Below the pieces are notes generated by a model that did not search any database, was not told the DNA's origin, and was given only the letters and a program-made list of their open reading frames with translations. Below, piece by piece: positions 36,750 through 44,942 of a stretch of DNA of 64,000 nt. Source of the stretch: Psychrosphaera sp. B3R10 (GTDB taxonomy: Bacteria > Pseudomonadota > Gammaproteobacteria > Enterobacterales > Alteromonadaceae); contig NZ_JAHKQH010000009.1 of the NCBI RefSeq assembly GCF_018861025.1, positions 179,861 through 243,860 on the forward strand, in the 5' to 3' direction. The position numbers and the translations under genes are program-made. The stretch's first letter is position 1. Every line of letters starts with the position of its first letter.

Positions 36750-38915
36750 TTAACCTCTGCGCCATGTGTGGTATTTTTCAAGTAAGTTTAAAACAGTTTC
36801 AGGCGCATGATTGCGTTTCCATTCTCCCGCCGCGTATTTATTGCCTTCAGCCCATGTTGGGTAGCTGTGGATTGTGCCAAGTATTTTGTTAAGCCCTAAT
36901 CCGTGCTTCATGGCGAGTACAAATTCTGCAATTAAATCGCCGGCGTGCTCAGAGACCACAGTTACACCGAGTATTTTGTCTTTGCCTTTAGGGGTAATGA
37001 CTTTAATAAAACCTTTAGTTGCGCTGTCGGTAATCGCTCGGTCGAGTTCTTCAAATTCAAAACGCGTGATTTCAAAGTCGATGCCTTTGTCTATTGCATC
37101 CTGCTCGTTTAATCCAACACGGGCTACTTCTGGGTCAATAAACGTCGTCCACGGAATAACTCGGTAGTCGACTTTAAACTTTTTAAGATGGCCAAATAAA
37201 CCGTTTACCGCGGCATACCAACCTTGATGTGCGGCTACGTGAGTAAACTGATAAGGACCAACAATATCCCCTGCGGCATAAATATTTGGGTATAACGTCT
37301 CTAAGTATTCGTTGGTTAAAATAGTCCGGTTTGTCTCTATGCCTAACTCTTCCAGACCATAACCTTTAAGGCGCGCGCTCCGTCCAACCGCACACAATAA
37401 CTCGTCGTATTCAATAGCCACTTCTTGAGTTTTGCCATCCAGTTGCTGCTTCACTACGATGTACTTTTTACCGTCGCGAGTTTCACATCGTAACGCTTGA
37501 TGAGAGGTTAAAATATTAACGCCACTTTCGGTTAATGACTCGTGGGCAAAGGTAGACACTTCAAGATCTTCTTTGATCATAATCCGTTCAGCCATTTCAA
37601 TCTGGGTTACGCTTGATCCCAAACGTGCAAAGCTTTGTGCAAGTTCGCAACCAATTGGACCACCACCTAGTACGACTAACTTTTTAGGAGCTTCGTCTAG
37701 TTCAGCAAATTTAGTCCATAGAGTATCACTCGTCACATAACCGGTTTCTTCAATGCCAGGTAACGGCGGAACAAATGGGCGAGCACCGGTTGCAATAACG
37801 ATGGTACGGGCCGTTAATGTTTGTTTGCTGCCGTCATTAAGCTTAATTTCCACTGTCCACGGGTCAATTAATTTGCCGTATCCTTTTATGACTTCAACAC
37901 CTAAGTTTGTGTAGCGCTCGACACTGTCATGGGGAGCAACATCGGCAATCACTTTATGCACTCGGGCCATTACCTTTTTGAAAGAAAACTGTGGCGTCGA
38001 GTTTTCTAAACCGTAATGTTCTCCATGACGGATCTGCTCGGCTATTTTGGCGCTTTTAATAATGGCTTTGCTGGGGACACAACCATAATTTAAGCAATCG
38101 CCTCCCATCTCTCCGGCTTCAATAAGGGTAACTTTTGCTTTGACTGCCGCAGCAATATAACTTGTGACAAGTCCACCAGCACCGGCACCAATAACGACCA
38201 TATTACGGTCAAACTTTTTAGGTTTAGTATAATTTTTATAAACACGTTTTTTCTTAAACACGTTTAAAATAGCTTTCGCAATTAACGGGAAAAAACCAAG
38301 TAACGCAAAAGACACAATAAGATTGAATGATAATATGCCCGATAAACTGTCAATTTGTGCCAGTTGCGTACCGGCGTTAACAAATACAAATGTGCCCGCT
38401 AACATGCCTATTTGACTAACCCAGTAGAATGTCCACGACTTTATCGCTGTTACGCCCATTAATAAATTGATTAAAAAGAACGGAAACACTGGTACGAGGC
38501 GCAGGGTAAATAAATAGAAAGCGCCTTCTTTTGCAACACCCGCATCAATTGCAGTCAAGCGCTCTGGGAATCGTTTTTGAATCGTGTCACGTAATAAATA
38601 TCGCGATACCAAAAATGCCAATGTAGCGCCAATGCTAGACGCAAAAGACACGATAACTAAACCCTCTAACAATCCAAACAAAGCACCCGCGGCCAAAGTT
38701 AGAATTGCAGCGCCAGGCAAAGAAAGCGCAGTGACGAGTACATACATTATAAAGAATACACCGATGACTAAAACAGGAGACTGCTCACGCCATTGACTAA
38801 ACTGATCCATCGAGCCTTTTAAGCCATCGAGTGTCAATAATTGGTGCAAGTCAAAATGAAAGAATAGACCAACAGCTAACGCTGCAATCAATATTAAAAG
38901 TATTTTTTTCATCAT
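36750..38915 (-). CDS. TVP38/TMEM64 membrane domain fused to a mercuric reductase-like flavoprotein
   Basis: Residues 1-~215 are a TVP38/DedA-like (SNARE-associated) membrane domain with the GAALFGLLEG and LRLVPVFPFFLINLLMG segments. From ~225 follows a class I pyridine nucleotide-disulfide oxidoreductase: GAGAGGLVTS, redox cysteines Cys274 and Cys279 in GGDCLNYGCVPSK, IATGARP, LGGGPIGCELAQ and YAAGDIVG. The C-terminal dimerisation domain ends with HSYPTWAEG, containing the His-x-Tyr-Pro typical of mercuric reductase-like enzymes, but no terminal Cys pair for Hg is seen. E. coli has TVP38 proteins YdjX and YdjZ next to ynjABCD, so the pairing with YnjBCD is conserved. The substrate of the reductase is unknown. 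Confidence 0.9.
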   Translation of the reverse strand: MMKKILLILIAALAVGLFFHFDLHQLLTLDGLKGSMDQFSQWREQSPVLVIGVFFIMYVLVTALSLPGAAILTLAAGALFGLLEGLVIVSFASSIGATLAFLVSRYLLRDTIQKRFPERLTAIDAGVAKEGAFYLFTLRLVPVFPFFLINLLMGVTAIKSWTFYWVSQIGMLAGTFVFVNAGTQLAQIDSLSGILSFNLIVSFALLGFFPLIAKAILNVFKKKRVYKNYTKPKKFDRNMVVIGAGAGGLVTSYIAAAVKAKVTLIEAGEMGGDCLNYGCVPSKAIIKSAKIAEQIRHGEHYGLENSTPQFSFKKVMARVHKVIADVAPHDSVERYTNLGVEVIKGYGKLIDPWTVEIKLNDGSKQTLTARTIVIATGARPFVPPLPGIEETGYVTSDTLWTKFAELDEAPKKLVVLGGGPIGCELAQSFARLGSSVTQIEMAERIMIKEDLEVSTFAHESLTESGVNILTSHQALRCETRDGKKYIVVKQQLDGKTQEVAIEYDELLCAVGRSARLKGYGLEELGIETNRTILTNEYLETLYPNIYAAGDIVGPYQFTHVAAHQGWYAAVNGLFGHLKKFKVDYRVIPWTTFIDPEVARVGLNEQDAIDKGIDFEITRFEFEELDRAITDSATKGFIKVITPKGKDKILGVTVVSEHAGDLIAEFVLAMKHGLGLNKILGTIHSYPTWAEGNKYAAGEWKRNHAPETVLNLLEKYHTWRRG

Positions 38916-38938
38916 GTTATTTCTTTTAAAACCTTATT

Positions 38939-41290
38939 TTAGAAACTATGAGTAAGCGTTAATTTGGCGTTAATTGGTAATTCAGGAAAAACTAAAGTCG
39001 CCCCAAAATATCCACCTTCAAATACCGGACGCCAATTTTTCTGATTAGTCACATTATTAATATCGAAACGTAATTTAGTGGTTGGGGTAAACGCATAAAT
39101 CGAATTTATATTTAGTGTGTATTGATCACGTATTTTAACGGTTCCTAGAAAGTCCAATGGATAGCTCTTGGTATATAGACCTGAGAAACCCGCTTTCCAT
39201 TTTAAATTAATTGAATAATTGCCATTTAAGCTTAAAGATTGCTCTGGGATCCCCTGTACTTGTCTGTTTGACGCCGCAAATGCTGTATAGCTTGGTGCGC
39301 CAATGCTGTTACCTGCAATAATATCTGGTCTAGAATTATCAAATGCGTCGGCGATTTGGGCAGAGTCTTGAGCGCTACCTGAGTCGTCGTATCTTGCGTC
39401 TATATAGCTGTAACCAGCGCTAAACCAAAAAGGATAGGCATCGTAAAACACCTGAGACTCGAAACCTTCTGTGCGAATTCCGGTATTGCTGCCATCACGA
39501 TTTCGTAAACTGCGACGCTGGCTGAACAAAGCGCCGTCAGCGTACCAGTCACTGTCGGCGGGTACATACTTTAAGCCAAACTCCGCTAAGGTATTTTCTG
39601 TTGCAAAGTTAAGTGGATTAATCGTGTTATCCGCTCCTAGTGTGCTTCCGCCGGCCATGCTGTTTGACGTTGCTTCGTTGTAGCTTGCCGCGCCATACAA
39701 AGTTAAATCACTGTCTAAGTTGTAATTAAAACTAATTTGGCCTGAATGAAGCGTATCGCTAATGCTGTCGCTTGCGGTAATTTGATTTGCCGGGGCAATT
39801 GGGTCCTCAGCGGTAACATCATAAAAGTCGACACGATACCCGAAACTTGTTCGCAATTTCTCGGTCCACTGTGAATCTTGCTGTATTGCAAGCCCGGTTT
39901 GCCATGAACGCGAATCCGTTGTATCCGACAAATTGAAGTCACCCGTACCGTCATTATTTACGTCATATTGACCACCAGGAGATACAAAAACCCCGGGTCT
40001 GAGCTCAACTAAGCGGGCCTTTTGTTCCTCTGTTAACGGTATTCTGCGGTTTGAAATTGGCCCGGTTAAGTCAATCGGTGAATCTGCTTCGGTGGTAAAT
40101 TGGCTATAACCTAAGACATCGTTATATCGGATGTCGAAAGCAAAAATGGTTTGTTGTGTATCGTCCCATTGATATGTTATTTCAGTACGATTTTGCGCAG
40201 TGTCTGCCCCATCAATAATTTCAACAAAGCTATTTTGGGCGATTTCTTCACGTGCTAAATGTTGAAAATAACTGGTGTTTTTAAGCGACAAATGAGTTGT
40301 AAGCTCTCGTTTATAAATACTATGAATTAAATAGGTGCTGGCATTATTTAGATTAGCTGGGTCAGTCAGTACCTTGCTTCTATCTATTTTTACTTGTCCC
40401 GTAGGCGAGATAATAGAACCCGCTTTTGGAATGGTGCTGCCGTTTTCCTGAACTCCCTGCCCCGTGATGTATAAGCCATCATCAATTAGTGCTTGGGTTG
40501 GACGGTTAATCCCCGCATTGTCTGTAAATTCCACCTTGAAGTATTCAAAGTTAATATCCCAGCTGCTTTTATTGTCCGGTAATATTGATAGTGCAGCATA
40601 GAAGCTGTCACTTTGCGTGCTAGAAAAGTCATAAAAACTGCCGCTATCCACATGTTCAGCGCTAACTCTTAACCCGATTTTATCTTTTATAATAGGCGCT
40701 TGAAAATCGACTAGTGCCCGATATTGATCCCAACGACCGGCAGATAAACTCAACTTTCCTTTGGTATCATAAGTTGATGCTTTTTTTGAATGTAAATTAA
40801 CAAAACCCCCATTACGCTGGCTAGAGCCAAATAACACCGGTGGCGCGCCTTTTACCACATCAATTTGTTCTACCGAATTAAACGACAGTGGAATACCAAA
40901 ACCATTGTTGCCCGCTTGGCGGCGAATGCCATCTTGAAATAACTCTCCTAATTGACCTCGAATGGTCGGTAAACTTGGCGCTCCAAAGCCACTTGCCGAA
41001 TACGTATTTGGGCTTACAGCCAACACATCTTGTAAGGTTGTAATGTTCAGTTGTTCAATGAGTTCACTTGAAATAGGCGTGACCGAGCGAGCGATGTCTT
41101 GTATTGCTAAATTATCACCAAAAGGGCCATTAACAGCCGTGTCCTTAACTGACAAGCCCTGCGTATTATCTTTTTGACTATAAATTTCAATTACTTCTAC
41201 CGACTCATCTTTTGCAGCAGGTGCCGCATTGATGGCAAGTGGGGTATTTAAGATAAAGGCGATAGTTAAGGTCAAATTATGATGTTTCAA
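38939..41290 (-). CDS. TonB-dependent outer-membrane receptor, siderophore type
   Basis: Outer-membrane active transporter driven by TonB. Residues 1-22 are a signal peptide, a TonB-box-like VEVIEIYS follows, then the plug (~50-170, with DVLAVSPNTYSASG and PTIRGQLGELFQDGIRRQ) and a 22-strand barrel ending in the outer-membrane signature LTLTHSF. Length is 783. It is the first gene of the eight-gene operon, 23 nt before the TVP38-flavoprotein. Its substrate presumably passes on to YnjB. Its plug resembles FecA/FhuA-type receptors more than the long glycan receptors, as in the one at 48 kb. Confidence 0.9.
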   Translation of the reverse strand: MKHHNLTLTIAFILNTPLAINAAPAAKDESVEVIEIYSQKDNTQGLSVKDTAVNGPFGDNLAIQDIARSVTPISSELIEQLNITTLQDVLAVSPNTYSASGFGAPSLPTIRGQLGELFQDGIRRQAGNNGFGIPLSFNSVEQIDVVKGAPPVLFGSSQRNGGFVNLHSKKASTYDTKGKLSLSAGRWDQYRALVDFQAPIIKDKIGLRVSAEHVDSGSFYDFSSTQSDSFYAALSILPDNKSSWDINFEYFKVEFTDNAGINRPTQALIDDGLYITGQGVQENGSTIPKAGSIISPTGQVKIDRSKVLTDPANLNNASTYLIHSIYKRELTTHLSLKNTSYFQHLAREEIAQNSFVEIIDGADTAQNRTEITYQWDDTQQTIFAFDIRYNDVLGYSQFTTEADSPIDLTGPISNRRIPLTEEQKARLVELRPGVFVSPGGQYDVNNDGTGDFNLSDTTDSRSWQTGLAIQQDSQWTEKLRTSFGYRVDFYDVTAEDPIAPANQITASDSISDTLHSGQISFNYNLDSDLTLYGAASYNEATSNSMAGGSTLGADNTINPLNFATENTLAEFGLKYVPADSDWYADGALFSQRRSLRNRDGSNTGIRTEGFESQVFYDAYPFWFSAGYSYIDARYDDSGSAQDSAQIADAFDNSRPDIIAGNSIGAPSYTAFAASNRQVQGIPEQSLSLNGNYSINLKWKAGFSGLYTKSYPLDFLGTVKIRDQYTLNINSIYAFTPTTKLRFDINNVTNQKNWRPVFEGGYFGATLVFPELPINAKLTLTHSF

Positions 41291-41381
41291 AAGTGCACTC
41301 TTTGTAGCTAGCTGTTGTGTAGATAACTATTAAGACCTAAACACGGACAAATAACTTTCAAGCGATTTATTTTGTTTCTAA

Positions 41382-41410
41382 CTTTCAAAATAGAAAAATT
41401 TATTTGAAAG
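41382..41410. promoter_or_regulatory. A/T-rich inverted repeat in the divergent TonB receptor/DoxX promoter region
   Basis: CTTTCAAAATA (41382-41392) and TATTTGAAAG (41401-41410) are inverted copies with one unpaired base. They lie 92 nt upstream of the operon's first ATG and 69 nt upstream of the DoxX-like ATG. Another CTTTCAA copy at 41355-41361 adds a half-site. It is an operator candidate for the operon. Confidence 0.4.
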
Positions 41411-41478
41411 ATAAAACCATAAGCACGGTCTTACTAAACCTAATGTTTAGAAATTTTAGTTTAGGAAGTTTTTGTTTT

Positions 41479-41892
41479 ATGAGTAATTCAACGAATTTTG
41501 ATATGAATAGTCGTTTGCAGTGGTCTTTGTTTTCGCTGCGCCTTGGGGTCTTTATCGTCATGATAATGTGGACGTTGGACAAATTTGTCAATCCAGGACA
41601 CAGCGCACGTATTTTTGAACACTTTTACGGAATAAGTGGCTCCACTGATATGATTGCTTACATATTGGGCGCTATTCAAATGCTTTTAGTTGTAGCGTTT
41701 ATGGCGGGCATTAAAAAGCGGATCACCTACGGCATTATTTTTGTCATGCACGGCATGTCGACCTTGTCATCGTATAATCAATATTTAGACGGTTTTAACA
41801 ACTTGTTATTTTTTACCGCATGGCCAATGTGGGCGGCATGTTTCGCACTCTATTTGTTACGTGACCAAGACGTTAAATTTACAGTTAAGTAA
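41479..41892 (+). CDS. DoxX-like small membrane protein
   Basis: A protein of 137 residues with four hydrophobic segments (~14-35, 55-76, 80-97, 107-128), a layout typical of DoxX/DoxD family proteins. LRLGVFIVMIMWTLDKFVNP and the YNQYLDG loop fit that group by eye. The ATG at 41479 has AGGAAG about 11 nt upstream and is preferred to a TTG at 41404. A redoxin gene follows 166 nt downstream. DoxX proteins have been tied to redox homeostasis, so a functional link is possible but not shown. Confidence 0.68.
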   Translation: MSNSTNFDMNSRLQWSLFSLRLGVFIVMIMWTLDKFVNPGHSARIFEHFYGISGSTDMIAYILGAIQMLLVVAFMAGIKKRITYGIIFVMHGMSTLSSYNQYLDGFNNLLFFTAWPMWAACFALYLLRDQDVKFTVK

Positions 41893-41917
41893 ACGGTTAA
41901 AGAAAGAAACTTTTTAT

Positions 41918-41958
41918 GTCAGTAACATCTGAATCCTGTTAAATTCAACGTTACTGAC
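41918..41958 (+). terminator. Hairpin between the DoxX-like gene and the redoxin gene
   Basis: Arms GTCAGTAAC and GTTACTGAC (9 bp perfect) enclose a second small stem (GAAT/ATTC). The tail is CTTTCATGTTT. It may end the DoxX-like transcript or act as an RNA structure ahead of the redoxin gene. Confidence 0.45.
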
Positions 41959-42058
41959 CTTTCATGTTTACCTAATAGTTTGTCACTGTAATCGGCCTTT
42001 AAAGCACGTACATTATGCAATCAATTTAGTAAGCCTAAATGCAACCTAAGAGAACAAC

Positions 42059-42595
42059 ATGACACTTTCAATAAAATTAACCACGGGCAGTCCTTTTCCA
42101 GACGTTGACGCTAAGCTTATTGATGGCTCAACTGTTAATTTAAGTAAGGCACACGGAGGTGCTGACTGGCAAATGATAGTGGTATATAGAGGAAAGCACT
42201 GCCCTCTCTGTATCCGATATTTAAATCTTCTTGAAGAACATCAATCGGCATTAAAAGGCATCGGCGTTAGCGTTTCAGCAGTATCAGCGGATTCCAAAGA
42301 TCAGCTAGTAGAAAACATGGAAAAGCTCAACATCACGTATCCAATTGCATACGGCTTAACAGAGCAACAAATGAAGCAACTTGGTCTTTATATTTCACAA
42401 CCGCGAACAGAACAAGAGACGGACCATAACTATTCAGAACCGGCGTTATTTGTCATTAACGAATTAGGGAATTTACAAGCCGTTAATATTTCTAATACGC
42501 CATTTTTGCGCCCAGAACTAGACGTAGTTGTTAGAGGTTTAGCCTTCGTTCGTAACCAAGATAACTACCCAATTCGTGGCACTGTTGCCTATTAA
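42059..42595 (+). CDS. Peroxiredoxin-like (AhpC/TSA) redoxin with CPLC motif
   Basis: Thioredoxin-fold protein of 178 residues. The active-site segment is YRGKHCPLCIRYL, with a C-x-x-C arrangement in place of the single peroxidatic Cys of classical peroxiredoxins. The upstream GSPFPDVDAKLIDGSTVNL and later SADSKDQL strand fit the AhpC/TSA family. It may be a peroxidase or a disulfide reductase. It is followed by a terminator, with the Cys-containing secreted protein convergent to it. Confidence 0.82.
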   Translation: MTLSIKLTTGSPFPDVDAKLIDGSTVNLSKAHGGADWQMIVVYRGKHCPLCIRYLNLLEEHQSALKGIGVSVSAVSADSKDQLVENMEKLNITYPIAYGLTEQQMKQLGLYISQPRTEQETDHNYSEPALFVINELGNLQAVNISNTPFLRPELDVVVRGLAFVRNQDNYPIRGTVAY

Positions 42596-42609
42596 TCTTC
42601 AATACCTGG

Positions 42610-42647
42610 CCCCTTGTTCCTGTTAAAAGAATTAAGGGGTTTTGTTT
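42610..42647 (+). terminator. Rho-independent terminator after the redoxin gene
   Basis: CCCCTT (42610-42615) pairs with AAGGGG (42634-42639). Inner TTC/GAA pairing extends the stem, and TTTTGTTT follows. Confidence 0.65.
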
Positions 42648-42722
42648 GGATCAATTATGAGCATAGGTTGAGCGACGAGCATTGGTCTTGTTTTTCTAAT
42701 TAACATTTCCTGATGGTGCCTA

Positions 42723-43205
42723 TTACCAAATATTTGCTTCTGATATACGGCAACCCGCTTTGGTAATTTGCACTTCATTGGCCTGCGCGCGATGGCTGTA
42801 CATAAACAAAAAATCCGTTGTACGTTCTGCTGATTGGTCTTCAAAAAGGGAGATGTTGGTTTCAGATGAATCTTCATATATCTGAGTATTTCCTAAAACT
42901 TCACTTTTAACTTCAGTGATCACGGCACAATCGACAAATGTTTTTATATAAGAGTCCCCCTCGTAATTTGACGTCACAATGTATTCGATATCTACAGTGC
43001 ATGACTCAAGAAATTCGCCAAGGATACTATCTTCGCACTCTTGGTTTACGGCCGTCACTTCCACGCAAATATTTTGCTCGGCAATACCAAGGGGTTGGCA
43101 TTTAGGTGTGTCGTCGATAACAAAAACATTTGTATCTGCATTGACATGACAATTGAACATCAAATTAAAAAAAACTGAGGTTAAAACAAGTGAAATGAGT
43201 CTCAA
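42723..43205 (-). CDS. Small secreted cysteine-containing protein, unknown
   Basis: I do not recognise a family. A signal peptide (MRLISLVLTSVFFNLMFNCHVNA) precedes a ~137-residue acidic mature protein with seven Cys: KCQP, NICVEV, QECEDS, ESCTVD, DCAV, and one in AGCRISE, plus one within the signal region. The even spacing of Cys in short beta-rich stretches suggests disulfide-bonded periplasmic beta structure. It is convergent with the redoxin gene. The 250 bases upstream (43206-43457) contain no gene I can support. Confidence 0.6.
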   Translation of the reverse strand: MRLISLVLTSVFFNLMFNCHVNADTNVFVIDDTPKCQPLGIAEQNICVEVTAVNQECEDSILGEFLESCTVDIEYIVTSNYEGDSYIKTFVDCAVITEVKSEVLGNTQIYEDSSETNISLFEDQSAERTTDFLFMYSHRAQANEVQITKAGCRISEANIW

Positions 43206-43457
43206 AATTCACGCCTTAATGTTTGTGGGTATAAAGCGAACTTGATGTACGTAAAATAAGAAGACAACTGATTTAGCTCGAAAATAAGACAAGGATGTAC
43301 TCATCATAACAGTCCAATTGTTTACATATAATCCTTACAAGCACACCGATATTGATAGACAAGGTCGATACGCCAATAAACTTGGCGGCATAGAACTTTT
43401 TCTATTATCGGAAAATATCAAAACCAGTTTACAAAATAAAGACGATACTATTTAAAT

Positions 43458-44918
43458 TTATGTCATTTGCTCCAGCTTTTTACCTTTTGTTTCCACCACA
43501 AACCATAAAACAAATAATATTGAGCTAAATGCAAACAAAGTATAAAAAGAAAATGTCGTCGCCAATCCAATACCTGTTAACAACAGTGGGAAGGTCATGG
43601 TAATAAAAAAGTTTGCCAACCACTGCGCTAAACCAGCAATAGCCAAGCCCGAACCTCGTATTTTATTGGGAAACATTTCCCCCAACATAACCCACATGAT
43701 GGGGCCCCAGGAAAAGTTAAAAAAGAAAACATATAGGTGAACTTGCAGTAACGCGGTAAAACTCCAACTGCCTAGATCTAACTGACCATCGGCTCCAATT
43801 GTACCGTTGGCAAATGCCGTTGCGATACCAAATAACGAAAAGGTCATGCCCACTGAACCAATGAGTAAAAGCGGCTTTCGACCTATTTTGTCAATTAACA
43901 TCAAAGCGATAAAGCAGGCGACAATGCTTATTGCGCCACTAATAATATTAATCAGTAGCGCATCCGATTCAGAAAACCCTACAGCCTGCCACAATACTGC
44001 GCCGTAATAAAAAACGACATTAACCCCTGCCAGTTGCTGTAAAACCGCAAGCCCAATCCCAATCCAAATAACCGCCTTAAGCTTGCTGCTATTTGGGTTA
44101 AATACGTCGGTTATTTTTATCGCTGAATTGTTATCAATTGATGTTCGAATATCTTGCCAAATTGCACTGGCTTTATTTTTACCAAACAATCGAACAAGGA
44201 CATTCATGCCTTTTGTATGCTGATTAGTTATCGCTAAATAACGCGGACTTTCAGGGATAAGTAACAGACAGGCAAAAAACAAAAGTGCAGGTAAAAGCTC
44301 AATCCAAAACATCCAACGCCAAGTTTCAAAGCCCAGCCATAGTGGTTCGATTGAATTTCCAGATACTTCTACCAGCAAATAATTGCTTAAAAAAGAACAA
44401 AACAATCCGGCAATAATCGCCATTTGTTGAATTGACGACAACATTCCTCGAAATCGCACAGGGGCTATTTCACTAATATAGGCTGGCGCTAAGACTGAAG
44501 CCCCGCCAACGGCTAGCCCTCCTATTAACCGATAAACCACAAACTCCATTGACGATGTAGCAATGCCAGAGCCCCAGGCACTGACGATAAATAACACCGC
44601 CGACACCAGTAATACGCTTTTTCGGCCAAAGCTATCGGCGCTCAATCCAGCCCCAAAAGCACCAATTGCACAGCCTAATAGCATACTCGCAACGTTAAAT
44701 CCGGTGCCTATGCTGTCAGAATGAAACGCAAATTTTAATCCATCAACCGTGCCATTTATCACGCCACTGTCGAAACCAAATAAAAACCCACCAATTGTTG
44801 CAACACATGCCACCAAAAAGATCTGAAACAAATTATCGCGATTGCCCGCTAACTCAGTTTTCAACATCGTTGTCGTTTTATTTTCTGCCGTATTACCTTT
44901 AACTGATGAGTTTGTCAT
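43458..44918 (-). CDS. MFS sugar:H+ symporter (XylE/GalP-like)
   Basis: Inner-membrane sugar transporter with twelve helices. Diagnostic motifs are FGFDSGVINGT in TM1, DSFGRKS in loop 2-3, PESPRYLA after TM6, IGRKPLL in loop 8-9, and QQLAGVNVVFYYG in TM7. The ATG at 44918 (MTNSSVKGN) is preferred, with AGGTGG upstream; a GTG at 44933 in frame is also possible. It follows the GH3 gene after 24 nt, so glycoside cleavage and monosaccharide uptake are co-expressed. The sugar is probably glucose or xylose. Confidence 0.9.
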   Translation of the reverse strand: MTNSSVKGNTAENKTTTMLKTELAGNRDNLFQIFLVACVATIGGFLFGFDSGVINGTVDGLKFAFHSDSIGTGFNVASMLLGCAIGAFGAGLSADSFGRKSVLLVSAVLFIVSAWGSGIATSSMEFVVYRLIGGLAVGGASVLAPAYISEIAPVRFRGMLSSIQQMAIIAGLFCSFLSNYLLVEVSGNSIEPLWLGFETWRWMFWIELLPALLFFACLLLIPESPRYLAITNQHTKGMNVLVRLFGKNKASAIWQDIRTSIDNNSAIKITDVFNPNSSKLKAVIWIGIGLAVLQQLAGVNVVFYYGAVLWQAVGFSESDALLINIISGAISIVACFIALMLIDKIGRKPLLLIGSVGMTFSLFGIATAFANGTIGADGQLDLGSWSFTALLQVHLYVFFFNFSWGPIMWVMLGEMFPNKIRGSGLAIAGLAQWLANFFITMTFPLLLTGIGLATTFSFYTLFAFSSILFVLWFVVETKGKKLEQMT

Positions 44919-44942
44919 TTTGTTGCGTTCCACCTATAGCGA

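Noticed and set aside
36749..36781. ATG at 36781 as start of the DUF547 protein
   Set aside because: It lies inside the preceding gene without a ribosome site. The TTG at 36748 has GAGG and gives a normal signal peptide.
43318..43455. Plus-strand ORF of 45 codons from a TTG (FTYNPYKHTDIDRQGRY...)
   Set aside because: Composition looks protein-like, but there is no ribosome site or ATG and it abuts the opposing transporter stop. It could be a remnant; evidence is too weak for a feature.
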